A stretch of 64,000 bases of DNA, taken from an uncultured Collinsella sp. (GTDB lineage Bacteria > Actinomycetota > Coriobacteriia > Coriobacteriales > Coriobacteriaceae). The stretch covers positions 1-64,000 of the forward strand of contig CAUCKA010000006.1 of NCBI GenBank assembly GCA_958443265.1, read 5' to 3'. This document shows, piece after piece, positions 25,591 to 34,197 of the stretch. Within the stretch, counting starts at the first letter, position 1. Each line of letters opens with the position of its first letter. The notes beneath the pieces are model-generated. The model ran no database searches and was not told the DNA's origin. It saw nothing but the letters and a program-made list of their open reading frames with translations. A program made the translations under genes and the position numbers.

Positions 25591-25998
25591 GTGCGCAAGG
25601 CACTGGCACAACCTCATACTAAGCAATTCCTCAAGTTCGCTGTCGTGGGCCTTATCTCCTTTGGCATCGACTGGGGCATGCTCATTGCGCTCGTCGAGCT
25701 GTTCCACCTCGACTTTTTGATGAGCACCACGATCTCGTTTATCACGTCCGTCGTGGTCAACTACTGGCTCAGCATGAAGTACGTGTTCGACCACCGCGAG
25801 GGCATGAGCCGCAAGCGCGAGTTTACGATCTTCACCATCCTGTCGGTGATTGGTTTGGGGCTCAACGACCTGTATATGTTTGTGGGCGTCACGTTTTTGA
25901 GCATCGGCTACCAGGCCATGAAGGCCATCGCCACGTTCCTGGTCACCTGGTACAACTACTTTAGCCGTCGCCTTTTCCTCGAGGGCGCGCAGTCGTAG
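25591..25998 (+). CDS. GtrA-family membrane protein (second of a tandem pair)
   Basis: A 135-residue GtrA protein with four spans: FLKFAVVGLISFGIDWGMLIA, ISFITSVVVNYWLSMKYVF, FTIFTILSVIGLGLNDLY and KAIATFLVTWYNYFSRRLF. It is clearly a diverged duplicate of the gene at 24979. The start is a GTG at 25591 with a weak GGAT site; no ATG is better placed. Between the two copies is a strong hairpin and about 150 AT-richer bases, so it may have its own promoter. A near-perfect terminator follows at 26025. The transported lipid-linked sugar is unknown. Confidence 0.82.
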   Translation: MRKALAQPHTKQFLKFAVVGLISFGIDWGMLIALVELFHLDFLMSTTISFITSVVVNYWLSMKYVFDHREGMSRKREFTIFTILSVIGLGLNDLYMFVGVTFLSIGYQAMKAIATFLVTWYNYFSRRLFLEGAQS

Positions 25999-26024
25999 AC
26001 GGCCCAACATAATCTCGCTTCGCA

Positions 26025-26057
26025 GCCGGTTGGAATTCACGTTCCAACCGGCTTTTT
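26025..26057 (+). terminator. Intrinsic terminator after gtrA
   Basis: GCCGGTTGGAA (26025-26035) pairs perfectly with TTCCAACCGGC (26042-26052), with a six-base loop and a TTTTT tail. It lies 27 bases after the second gtrA stop. Confidence 0.9.
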
Positions 26058-26095
26058 GTTTGCCGAGAGACCCGGCGACCCAGTCCTCTACGCAT

Positions 26096-26135
26096 GAAAA
26101 ACGGGCGGCTCGGATGTTGGTCCGAACCGCCCGTT
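26096..26135 (-). terminator. Intrinsic terminator of the DUF4430 operon
   Basis: On the minus strand AACGGGCGGTTCGG pairs with CCGAGCCGCCCGTT and is followed by TTTC. It lies about 20 bases past the stop of the 26157 gene and closes the B12-riboswitch operon. Confidence 0.85.
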
Positions 26136-26156
26136 TGGCGCGCCATGTCGAGGCCT

Positions 26157-27050
26157 CTAGCCCGTTACGTAATACCACACGACGGTGTCGCCATTCTTGA
26201 GAATGTAATTGCCGCAGGCGGTATTGGGCGTTTTGCCGTTAACGGAGTACATCCAGCCGCTCGTGCCGCCGTGTTCCTTCTCGGCCAAACCGCCAATCGC
26301 GGCAACATAGGTACCATACGACGAAGGGCGCGCATTGATAGAAAGTCCCAACGCACACAGCGCGTCGTAAGGAGTTGCGCCCTCATTGAAGGTGAACGTG
26401 CCGCCAGAAGAGACAGGGTTACCCACGGCGCTCGATGTGACCGAGACCGTCACCGTGACGACGTGGCTAGGCTGCTGCGAGCCGCCCTGATCGCCCGTAG
26501 AGGCGCCGCCGCCGTTGGATGCAGAACCACCGCCGGTCGTCGAACCAGCGCTCGAAGATGAGCCGTCAGAAGCGCTTGATCCGCCAGTGGACCCAGAATT
26601 CTGCGAACCCGATTTATCCCCGGACTTCTTGCCGCCTTTGCCTTCGGACTTCTTCTCCTTCGAATCCTTGTCAGACTTCTTGTCCGAAGATTCAGACTTG
26701 TCCTTGGAATCAGATTCATCCGAGTCCTTGGACTCGGAGTCCACAGCGTCAGAAGACGAGGAGCCCGCTGCCTCCGTCTTGCGAGAGGCGGTAGAGCCAG
26801 AGCCGGCAACGCTTTTCCCCGCCACGGCCCGAGCGATCCAATCGATGGACCAAGCACCGCTGGAAGAAGGTTGGACAAAACCCAGCGACACAACGATCAA
26901 GACGATGCAGACGGCCGTCAGGGCGCCAAAAAGCGCCTTGCGCCGAGGGGCGGACGCCGCCGAAGCGGCGTCCTTTTTCTTTGCATCGTCAAGCTGGATG
27001 AACGACGAGTCGGACTGCTTGGACTCGGCGTCCTGAGGCTTATTGGACAC
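26157..27050 (-). CDS. Membrane-anchored DUF4430 protein (transcobalamin-like C-terminal domain)
   Basis: About 297 residues. A short cytoplasmic part precedes one signal-anchor helix, ALFGALTAVCIVLIVVSLGF (about residues 40-60). Then comes a spacer of about 130 residues made almost only of Ser, Lys, Asp, Gly and Glu, suited to crossing the cell wall. The C-terminal domain (about 195-297) has the DUF4430 pattern: FNEGATPYDALCALG, SGWMYSVNGKTPN and YILKNGDTVVWYYV. DUF4430 is related to the C-terminal domain of vertebrate cobalamin carriers. The gene starts at the stop codon of the 2157-residue protein; a GTG at 27048-27050 with AGGTGAGG upstream is the best start, and GTG at 27057-27059 is possible. 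It should share the B12 riboswitch control of the first gene. Corrinoid binding is inferred. Confidence 0.85.
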   Translation of the reverse strand: MSNKPQDAESKQSDSSFIQLDDAKKKDAASAASAPRRKALFGALTAVCIVLIVVSLGFVQPSSSGAWSIDWIARAVAGKSVAGSGSTASRKTEAAGSSSSDAVDSESKDSDESDSKDKSESSDKKSDKDSKEKKSEGKGGKKSGDKSGSQNSGSTGGSSASDGSSSSAGSTTGGGSASNGGGASTGDQGGSQQPSHVVTVTVSVTSSAVGNPVSSGGTFTFNEGATPYDALCALGLSINARPSSYGTYVAAIGGLAEKEHGGTSGWMYSVNGKTPNTACGNYILKNGDTVVWYYVTG

Positions 27051-27059
27051 AGCCCTCAC

Positions 27060-30000
27060 CTACCGACGCTTGGTAAACACGAACACACCGATGACTGCGA
27101 GACCGATCACGCCGGCCGCCACGCCAACAATGGCGAGCGGGTTGAAGCCAGACTCCTGTGCCGGAGCAGCAGCGGACTTCTTAGCAGCGGTCGTAGCAGA
27201 CGAGCCCGTATCGGACTTGCCATCCTTCTTGCCGGACTTATCGGAATCCTTCTTGGAATCCTTATCGTCCTTGGTCTCGGTCGTGGTGGTCGTGGAGACC
27301 GGCTTCTGACCCGGCGAGACAGCACCGCCGGACTGCTGCCCGTTCGTACCGTTGCCAGAACCGGAGCCGCCATTGCCGCCAGAACCGCCGTTGTTGTCAG
27401 CGGCCTTCTTGATCCACTTGGCATACAGCGTCATATCAGCCGTCACCGCAACGCTAAAGTCATACGCCTTTGTACAAGCTTCATCGGTGTACCAACCAGC
27501 GAAGGTATAGCCCTCGCGCGTCGGATCGGTCGGCTTGCTGACAGTCGAGCCCGAAGCGGGGGTCTGACCATTGACCGACGAGCCGCCCTGAGCATCAAAC
27601 TTGACGCGATGTGCCTGAGATTTCACACAGAAGAGATGGCCCGAATCGTTGGTGTAATACAGATTGCCGAACTGATCGCAGACAACCGAGGCCATGCAAT
27701 AGTTGGCATATCCAGAACCGGGAACGAACACCTCGGTTGCCTCGGCATCGCCCAGCTTGTACATGTACACGCCACCGCCGGTAGTGTAGTTAGGCCAATT
27801 GCCCTTGGCGCCGTTCAAGGTGAAATATACGTACGTCTCGCCATCATGCGTTGAGACGAGCGGCGTGCCCTTGGACTCAAAGCCAAGCTCTTCGCCATCG
27901 GCCTTCGTAATCTGCTTCACACTCATATCGGAGAGGTCAATGATCGAAAGCAGGCCCTTAGCCTTAGCCTTAGCCTTGGCCTTAGCCTTCCAATTGTTCA
28001 CGGTTGTCCCGCCAATAAAAGCATACTTACCACTGAAAACGGGCGTCGAAGTCGAATAAGCGGCAAACTGAACTTTCGCGGCCTCAGTAATGGAACCATC
28101 GGAACCAATGGTCAGCTTGTGCAACGTACCATCGTCGCGCGTAACAGCATATATATAACCGTCATGAACGGTAAGCGCCGAACGGATGTTGCCACCAGAC
28201 AGCTTAATCGAACCAACAAGCTTTGACAGATCGGCAGAATACACGCGCACCTGGCCATAGTCGCCGCCAACGACATAGTAGCCATTTACCATCAGGCCGC
28301 CAGACCAGTAGTAACCTCCGTCAGCGACGGAGGCGCTACCGGCGATGGCGCCCGTGTGAATATTGATGCGCCTGACCGTACCGTTTTGCACGTCATTGCC
28401 ATTGCCAGACCAATAATCAAGGGTGTTGATATAGACGTAGTCGCCGTCAACGGTCAACGAAGACAGGTTCTGCTTCGTAAATGCATCGGAATACCAAAGC
28501 GTCTCAAACGTTTTCGCCGAAACAGCCTGCAGATAGCCGCCGGAAAGCGGAATCAAAATAATGCCTTGCGCAATAACAGGACGGCAGGTGGTATCCATGG
28601 AAGAGCCAAGCTCAAGAGATCGCAGAACGGAACCCGTCTCGGGATCAATCTCATTCAGGACAGCATTCCACGTCTTTCCACCCCATACCGAAGCGCCCGT
28701 GACAAGGTATACCTTTCCGTTCGCGACAATGGGGTCAGACGCAGAGGCGCTTGCACCTGCCTTCTGCTGCTCTTCGGTCAGAAGATTAAGTGCCCAAGAA
28801 GGCGTATCGGTCTTTGTTGTAGGCGTAAGGGCGTCCGTCGAGGATCCCGAGCCGCCGTTCGCAAAACCATTCCATGCCGCATCGACATCGGGATGCTTCG
28901 TTCCGGGATTGGTAGCAGGAGCCGTCGAGGGCTTCTGCGTGCCGTCACCCTTAACATAACGGAACTCGACGCAATCGCCGTTCTTGAGGTAGTAGCTCGG
29001 AGCACCGACGCTCGCATACCCATTGTTTACAAAGAACGACCAGTAGCTGTACGGCGCGGCGCTCGTTGTGCTCAGCACGCGGCCATCGGGCATCGTCGCA
29101 CTCGTAAGACCCCATGCATTTGCTTCGAGGTTCGTGCAACCGGCAGCCGTCATAAGCTGCTCGAGCACCGACTCGGCCGTCGTGTCTTCGTCGGCAGGAA
29201 GCGTGAGCTCGGTCAAGGGCGCCACCGATTGCTCGGTATAATTGCCGTCAGCATCACTTGCGGAAACGCCCGTGACCTTGGCCGTCACCGCAATGGTCTT
29301 GCCCTCGTTCGGGTTGTCGAGCCCCGTCGTTCCCTTGACGTTTACCGTCGCAGAAACATCCAAGCCGGCAAGCACCGCGTAGTCCGAATTGTCGGGATAG
29401 CGCTCGGCATAACGGGCAAAACGCTCACTCTTCAGACGGCCGCTAATTGTGACTTTCGTGTTGTATTCGGGCTGAGTGAAGATAAGGTTCTCATGCGCGA
29501 TAACCCTCGGTTTGCTCGACTTGAGCAAACGATAGGTGTTCTCCGTGCCGCCGGGGAGCTCACTGAACACGAAGCCGTAGTGGCCTGCAGCCTCTTCGGA
29601 GGAATAGCACCAGTTAACTGCATATCCCTGACCGTACACCTTCAACGGCGCATGCAAGTTCCCCGTTACATTGGACGCATCCTGCCCGTCAAGAATACCC
29701 TGAGAGAATGTTGACTTTGCAAGGCTCAGGTGGAACAGCTCGGCATCGAGCTCGTTCTGGTCCTGCGGGGCAATCGCAAAATCGAGGGTCTTACTAGCCG
29801 TGACCTCGGCGTTAGACTTATCGGTCACCGTGAGGGTGATCTTGGTCTTCGCTGCCTCGGTGCCAGGCAGCGGCTGATAGACCGTGCCCTTGTAACCGTT
29901 GAACGTGATGTCATCGGTGCTGGCGGAGTACTTGACCTCGTAATACTTGCCGTCGATTTTGAGCGTGCTCGTGCGCGGCATCTGCAGGTCGGCGGTCAAG

Positions 30001-33000
30001 CCGTCCTTGTTGGCGGGCGCGTCGGTGCCGGAGTACTTGATGTTGCCGTAGGTAAAGGCCGCATCGACCTTCTCCTGCAGCGCCTTCTTGTCGGCAGCGA
30101 CCTTCTCGGGATCGCCCTTGACGGTCACGGTGAAGTCGTGCGAGCCGGCAAGCTTGATGTCGCCGCTCGTAACCGTAACCTTGGCGGTCAGCGTCACGTC
30201 GCGATCGCTCGATGCGCGCGAAACCTTACCCGTCTTATCTTCCCAGCTATACCCAGAAACAAACAGGCGCTCGGTGTCGGAGCTTGTCCATTCAACAGAG
30301 AATTTCTTTGCGGAACCCGCCTTGTACGGAAGCGTGACATTTTGGGTCACGCCATCGGCGGACTCGCCCGCCGCGTAGCCAATCTGCAGGGATTCGGCAG
30401 CACTGTCAAGAAGGTCTTGCAGTTTAGCCTCGTCCCAAGCAACCTGCACCGACTTGTTGGGCAGGTAATACTCGGTCTTGCCATCACGTGACAGTTCAAA
30501 CGCCACATCGGCGCTACGCAGACCGTCGATGTTGTAACCGGTGTAGTCGTTGGGGTCAATGAAGAAGAACGTCACATCGCCGTTGGTCTTATCCTGGGCG
30601 TCGGAGATGCCGACCGTGGCCTTGGCGTCCTCTGCCTTAAAGGCAACGCCGTCCTCGGAGACCTTGACGTCAATATCGGTGAAGCCCAAATCGGCAAGCT
30701 GCGCCTTCAGCGCATCATTGACGTTGCCGCCCTTGGCGCTGTAATCAACAGCGATCTGCTTATTGGCATCGTTGAGCTTTTGGACTGCAGCCTCAAGCGA
30801 GCCCGCGGCGATAACCTTGTTGGTGGAGACGAGCTCGACCGTCGAGCCTCCGCTCGTGGCGACAGCCTTCAGATACTTGCCCGTGGCTGAAGCCGAAACC
30901 GTCGCCTCGGCGCCCGACATATCGGGCAGCAGCGTCCAGTCAGCCGCCGGAGCCTTCGCATCGTCTGCCGCATACCAGGCAACAGTCGCCTGGTCGGTGA
31001 CATCGATGCCATTGGTGGCCGAACCGTCGGCGCGCTTGGCCTGCGCCGTCGCCTTAACGCTATCGCCCGAGACGAGATGGGTCGATTCGCTATTGATCTG
31101 CGGCGTAGTGGTCACGCGCAACAGGTTATACTCCCCCGCCGCGGTAACGCTATCGGACGAAACCCATTCAACCGTGTTGTCGAGAGCGCTCGCCGTAACT
31201 TTGATGCGCTTGCCAACAAGCGCGTCCGAAATGGTCAGGCTGCCATCGGTCGTATCGATGCCGTCGGAGAGCTCGGTCCATTCGGCATCGCCCTCGCCCT
31301 TGGCATACCACGCCATGGTGAGCTCGGCATCGTCGGGCACGTCCTTGGTCGAGCCCGACCAGCTACCCGGAACCTGCACGCTCGGTGTGATCTTTGAGCC
31401 CACGCTGAGCGTAACGTTCTTATCGGCAAGCTCAATGCCCGCCAGCTTGTACTGGCCCTTAAGCGTCACGGGGCCGAGCGGGGCAACGGACTGCGTGCCG
31501 CCGTAGGAGCTCTTCTTCTGCGTGCTGGAGACAGTATTTTCGCTCGTCACCTTCACGCGCAGGTACTTGCCGGCATAGGCGGCGTCAACGGTATAGGCGG
31601 TCTCGGTAGCACCGGGGATATCGGTATAGGCGGAGTCGTAGCTCGAGCTGCTGTTTGCATACTGCCACTGGTAGGTCACGTTATCGGTGCGGTCGATATA
31701 GTGATAGTTGGAGCCGTCCTTTTTGCGCACCTTAGTCTTGAGCGTATCGCCTACGCGCACGCCATTGGTAGCGGGAGAACCCTCGAACTGCACGTCGTAA
31801 AGCTCAACTTGGCCAGCGACGGAAACGGGACCCACCGCATAGTACGGCTTCTGCTCGCCATAGCCGCCGTTGGCCTTGGCCACGACGTAGTAGCCCTTAA
31901 GGGCGGCGGTCACCGTCAGGGTGTTACCGGTCTCACCCTTGATAGGCGTGTCGCACTTGCTTGCGGTGTTCGAGGTGCCCTTATACCACTGCCACGTGAC
32001 ATGCGAATCGGCGGTAACGTCGGTGGAACCCGCCTTGGCGGTCGCCGTAATCGTAGAACCAACCTCGACTTTGCCCGAAGTCGGGCTCATAGTCACGCTC
32101 GTAACATTAATTGAACCGGTAGCCGCAACGAGAGCGCCCGTGTTGTTGGCCATGCTCGAAGAGCCGATCTTCGAGGACACCTTGCACTTGAGGTACTTGC
32201 CACCTAAAGCGTCGGTAAGCTCGAGGGCCTCACCCGTGGCACCCGCAATGTCGGTATACGTGCCACTCTTGGTGTCAGAGCTCTGCCACTGATAGTTGAG
32301 CTTGCTCGCGTCGACGAACGCGCCGTACGCGCCGCCCTTCTCCTTAGCGCGGGCCTTAGCGGTATCCCCCACCGCAAAGACGCTCGTATCGTCCTTGGTA
32401 TTGATGATGGACACGGCCGAAATCTCGACCGCACCGGCCTGTTTGACCTTGCTGGAAGTGGTCTTGTTCACCGTGTTGACGCCAGCGTTGGCCTCGACCC
32501 TGATGTACTTGCCCTCAAGGTCGTCGCCCACCACGAGCGAAGCACCCGTCTCGCCCTCGATCTTGGTAAAGCCCGAGTACTGCGAGGTGGATGCGGACCA
32601 CGTGTAGGTAACCTTGGCGTCGGCGGGGGCTTGCTGATAATAGCTTATGTACGGAGTCGCCGTCAGGGTATCACCTATGCTCGGCGTGTCGCTATTCAGC
32701 TTGACGCTGTTAAGCTCCATCTGACCGGCGCCCAGCACGGGGCCAGGAATGTAGTTGGCATTGATGCCCGAGCCGGAAGAAACGGACGGACCATAGTAGT
32801 CCTTGCCATCAACCGTTACCTTGCAGATGAAGTATTTGCCTTCCATCGCGGCGGTGACGGCGAGCGACTGCTCGTGGCCTACGACCTCGGTGTAGTCGGC
32901 GACATTGCTGCTGGCCCTAGTCGTACCGGCGAGCCAGGTGTAAGTCCAAGTGCCGGGATTGGCAACGGACTCAGTCGAAGTGCCGTACCAGTCGTCCTCG

Positions 33001-33533
33001 ACCTCATCGTACATATTTGCCCAAAGCGTCTCACCGGCCTTGAGCGCGCCCGACTTCGTGGAATAGGAGCTGTCCTTATCCTTGGTATCCTGGATGAAGA
33101 CCTTGGCCTCGCTCGAAAGCGTTGTGGCAGACGCGGCGGTAACGGCGTTCTTCTGCTCCGAAGCAGCAGGCGTCGCAGCAGAGTTCTCGGACTCAGTCGC
33201 GTTGCCTGCGGCGGTGTCGGCACCATTCGCGGCACTCGCAGTTGCGCCCTGATCTGCGCCGGCGTCATCGGCAGCGGCGCTCGCCGCCGCACTGTTCGCG
33301 CCGGTGTCGGCAGCGGTGCCATCGTCGGCCGCCGCGCCCTCGCCGCCCGTCGCAGCCTGCGCCACGGCCTCGGCAATGCCCTCGGCGCCCTCGGCCCAAA
33401 GTTGCGCCGGCGTGGTGCCAAAAGCCATGGCAAAAGCCAGGAACGCCACCAGACCGCGCTTGGCTACGCCGCGGGCAATCGCTCCATGACGACGCCACGA
33501 GGCGCGTTGGCACTCATCCTCAAACATATCCAT
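27060..33533 (-). CDS. Giant surface protein: Ig-like repeats, DUF4430, beta-propeller, InlB repeat, membrane anchor
   Basis: About 2157 residues. The N-terminus has a basic stretch and signal peptide (GLVAFLAFAMAFGTTPAQLWA, about 27-47), then an Ala/Glu-rich spacer. Roughly 140-910 are tandem Ig-like repeats with the pattern Y-x-W ... GKYLRVKV. Roughly 920-1410 hold degenerate bacterial Ig-like domains. About 1424-1528 is a DUF4430 domain (SYWSFFVNNGYAS, YYLKNGDCVEFRYV). About 1580-1975 is a PQQ-like beta-propeller (VANGKVYLVTGASVWGGK, IDPETGSVLRSLEL). About 1980-2040 is an InlB/Listeria-Bacteroides repeat (REGYTFAGWYTDEACT). The end is a charged linker, one span and KRR. The ATG at 33533 follows AGGAG; ATG at 33614 is an alternative. 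A cobalamin riboswitch precedes it, so the protein probably captures corrinoids at the surface. Confidence 0.9.
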   Translation of the reverse strand: MDMFEDECQRASWRRHGAIARGVAKRGLVAFLAFAMAFGTTPAQLWAEGAEGIAEAVAQAATGGEGAAADDGTAADTGANSAAASAAADDAGADQGATASAANGADTAAGNATESENSAATPAASEQKNAVTAASATTLSSEAKVFIQDTKDKDSSYSTKSGALKAGETLWANMYDEVEDDWYGTSTESVANPGTWTYTWLAGTTRASSNVADYTEVVGHEQSLAVTAAMEGKYFICKVTVDGKDYYGPSVSSGSGINANYIPGPVLGAGQMELNSVKLNSDTPSIGDTLTATPYISYYQQAPADAKVTYTWSASTSQYSGFTKIEGETGASLVVGDDLEGKYIRVEANAGVNTVNKTTSSKVKQAGAVEISAVSIINTKDDTSVFAVGDTAKARAKEKGGAYGAFVDASKLNYQWQSSDTKSGTYTDIAGATGEALELTDALGGKYLKCKVSSKIGSSSMANNTGALVAATGSINVTSVTMSPTSGKVEVGSTITATAKAGSTDVTADSHVTWQWYKGTSNTASKCDTPIKGETGNTLTVTAALKGYYVVAKANGGYGEQKPYYAVGPVSVAGQVELYDVQFEGSPATNGVRVGDTLKTKVRKKDGSNYHYIDRTDNVTYQWQYANSSSSYDSAYTDIPGATETAYTVDAAYAGKYLRVKVTSENTVSSTQKKSSYGGTQSVAPLGPVTLKGQYKLAGIELADKNVTLSVGSKITPSVQVPGSWSGSTKDVPDDAELTMAWYAKGEGDAEWTELSDGIDTTDGSLTISDALVGKRIKVTASALDNTVEWVSSDSVTAAGEYNLLRVTTTPQINSESTHLVSGDSVKATAQAKRADGSATNGIDVTDQATVAWYAADDAKAPAADWTLLPDMSGAEATVSASATGKYLKAVATSGGSTVELVSTNKVIAAGSLEAAVQKLNDANKQIAVDYSAKGGNVNDALKAQLADLGFTDIDVKVSEDGVAFKAEDAKATVGISDAQDKTNGDVTFFFIDPNDYTGYNIDGLRSADVAFELSRDGKTEYYLPNKSVQVAWDEAKLQDLLDSAAESLQIGYAAGESADGVTQNVTLPYKAGSAKKFSVEWTSSDTERLFVSGYSWEDKTGKVSRASSDRDVTLTAKVTVTSGDIKLAGSHDFTVTVKGDPEKVAADKKALQEKVDAAFTYGNIKYSGTDAPANKDGLTADLQMPRTSTLKIDGKYYEVKYSASTDDITFNGYKGTVYQPLPGTEAAKTKITLTVTDKSNAEVTASKTLDFAIAPQDQNELDAELFHLSLAKSTFSQGILDGQDASNVTGNLHAPLKVYGQGYAVNWCYSSEEAAGHYGFVFSELPGGTENTYRLLKSSKPRVIAHENLIFTQPEYNTKVTISGRLKSERFARYAERYPDNSDYAVLAGLDVSATVNVKGTTGLDNPNEGKTIAVTAKVTGVSASDADGNYTEQSVAPLTELTLPADEDTTAESVLEQLMTAAGCTNLEANAWGLTSATMPDGRVLSTTSAAPYSYWSFFVNNGYASVGAPSYYLKNGDCVEFRYVKGDGTQKPSTAPATNPGTKHPDVDAAWNGFANGGSGSSTDALTPTTKTDTPSWALNLLTEEQQKAGASASASDPIVANGKVYLVTGASVWGGKTWNAVLNEIDPETGSVLRSLELGSSMDTTCRPVIAQGIILIPLSGGYLQAVSAKTFETLWYSDAFTKQNLSSLTVDGDYVYINTLDYWSGNGNDVQNGTVRRINIHTGAIAGSASVADGGYYWSGGLMVNGYYVVGGDYGQVRVYSADLSKLVGSIKLSGGNIRSALTVHDGYIYAVTRDDGTLHKLTIGSDGSITEAAKVQFAAYSTSTPVFSGKYAFIGGTTVNNWKAKAKAKAKAKGLLSIIDLSDMSVKQITKADGEELGFESKGTPLVSTHDGETYVYFTLNGAKGNWPNYTTGGGVYMYKLGDAEATEVFVPGSGYANYCMASVVCDQFGNLYYTNDSGHLFCVKSQAHRVKFDAQGGSSVNGQTPASGSTVSKPTDPTREGYTFAGWYTDEACTKAYDFSVAVTADMTLYAKWIKKAADNNGGSGGNGGSGSGNGTNGQQSGGAVSPGQKPVSTTTTTETKDDKDSKKDSDKSGKKDGKSDTGSSATTAAKKSAAAPAQESGFNPLAIVGVAAGVIGLAVIGVFVFTKRR
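27955..27990 (-). repeat. In-frame hexanucleotide repeat inside the giant surface protein
   Basis: Six units close to GCCTTA (plus strand) follow each other: CCCTTA, two GCCTTA, GCCTTG, GCCTTA, GCCTTC. They encode alternating Lys and Ala (KAKAKAKAKAKG) inside the beta-propeller. Because the unit is six bases, changes in copy number alter loop length without breaking the frame. Confidence 0.9.
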
Positions 33534-33677
33534 TTGTCTCCTATTGTCTGAACTTGGGACATTGCCCAGCGGCTGCCCCACGTCATCGCGCATGTTGCGC
33601 TCGAGTTCCCCCATCGGGGTCCCCCTTCCCTCCAGAGCCCAACGCGTACCGGCGGCATGCGCCGCGGTCGCGCACAA

Positions 33678-33851
33678 GATGGGAGGCGATCCGACTTAAC
33701 CTTACCGACCCGGGCGCGCCGTCCGATCTGCGACGCGAACATCCCGGGCCAAGAGGAATTACGGTTACTGGTACAGCCGAGGACTTGCACCCCGATTCTC
33801 CCAAACGCGCAGGAAAACCGCGCATTCGTGCGTCTCCGCACCACCATCTAG
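33678..33851 (-). ncRNA. Cobalamin riboswitch
   Basis: Read on the minus strand, the core GGGAGAATCGGGGTGCAAG runs into TCCTCGGCTGTACCAGTAAC and CGTAA (33760-33802). This matches the conserved cobalamin aptamer pattern GGGAA..GGUGnAAnUCC..GCUGnnCCnGnnACnGU. A B12-box-like string AAGTCGGATCGCCTCCC follows at 33681-33697, with GC-rich stems between. A P2-like hairpin (GCGCGG ... CCTGCGCG) precedes the core. It sits 5' of the giant DUF4430 surface protein gene and behind a promoter-like sequence at 33860-33887. No clear terminator lies between the aptamer and the start, so control may be translational: CCTCCC of the B12 box could pair with GGAGGGAAGG near 33628-33637. That mechanism is a guess. 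Confidence 0.9.
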
Positions 33852-33859
33852 GCCATCGA

Positions 33860-33887
33860 TTATTACTGTCAGTATGGTAGCACGCAA
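33860..33887 (-). promoter_or_regulatory. Probable promoter of the riboswitch operon
   Basis: On the minus strand TTGCGT (33887-33882) and TAATAA (33865-33860) are separated by 16 bases, a sigma-70-like layout. Transcription would begin near 33853, just before the first riboswitch stem. Confidence 0.6.
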
Positions 33888-33977
33888 AAGGGCCCCGCAC
33901 GCAGGCGAAGCCCAAGGTAAAAGCTATGGTTTGCGATAGGAAGGGCTGTCGGCGGACCTTGCAAGAATAGCCCGTTT

Positions 33978-34131
33978 CAAAACTATGCCGGATTACGGGG
34001 ATGATTCAGCACCTCGCAACCATATCTGCCATTTTCGAAAACCAACGACTCATCTACCTGCGGTTTTAAAAGCGCGAATTTCGGCATGGTCGAGGTTCGG
34101 CACTCCAGCCCCGTAAACCGGCATAGTTTTG
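33978..34131. repeat. MITE-like inverted repeat element, 154 bases
   Basis: The ends CAAAACTATGCCGG plus ATTACGGGG (33978-34000) and their complement (34109-34131) match over 23 bases with one mismatch. Inside, ACCTCGCAACCAT and ATGGTCGAGGT form a second imperfect inverted pair. Similar strings, AATAGCCCGTTTC and AAATAACCCGTTTC, lie on the two outer sides. No ORF is present. It lies between the UbiB gene end and the B12 operon promoter. Confidence 0.75.
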
Positions 34132-34197
34132 TTCGGACCAGCCCACGCCGGCGCGACGCAAGGCAAAATAACCCGTTTCCCCGACCCCGGGAAATCG

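Noticed and set aside
27955..27990. CRISPR-like short repeats
   Set aside because: The units are six bases, contiguous, without spacers, and lie within a coding frame.
33700..33850. Possible tRNA or structured rRNA-like sequence
   Set aside because: The GGTGCAAGTCC and CTGTACCAGTAACCG strings fit a cobalamin riboswitch. No anticodon arm or acceptor stem with the right spacing can be formed.
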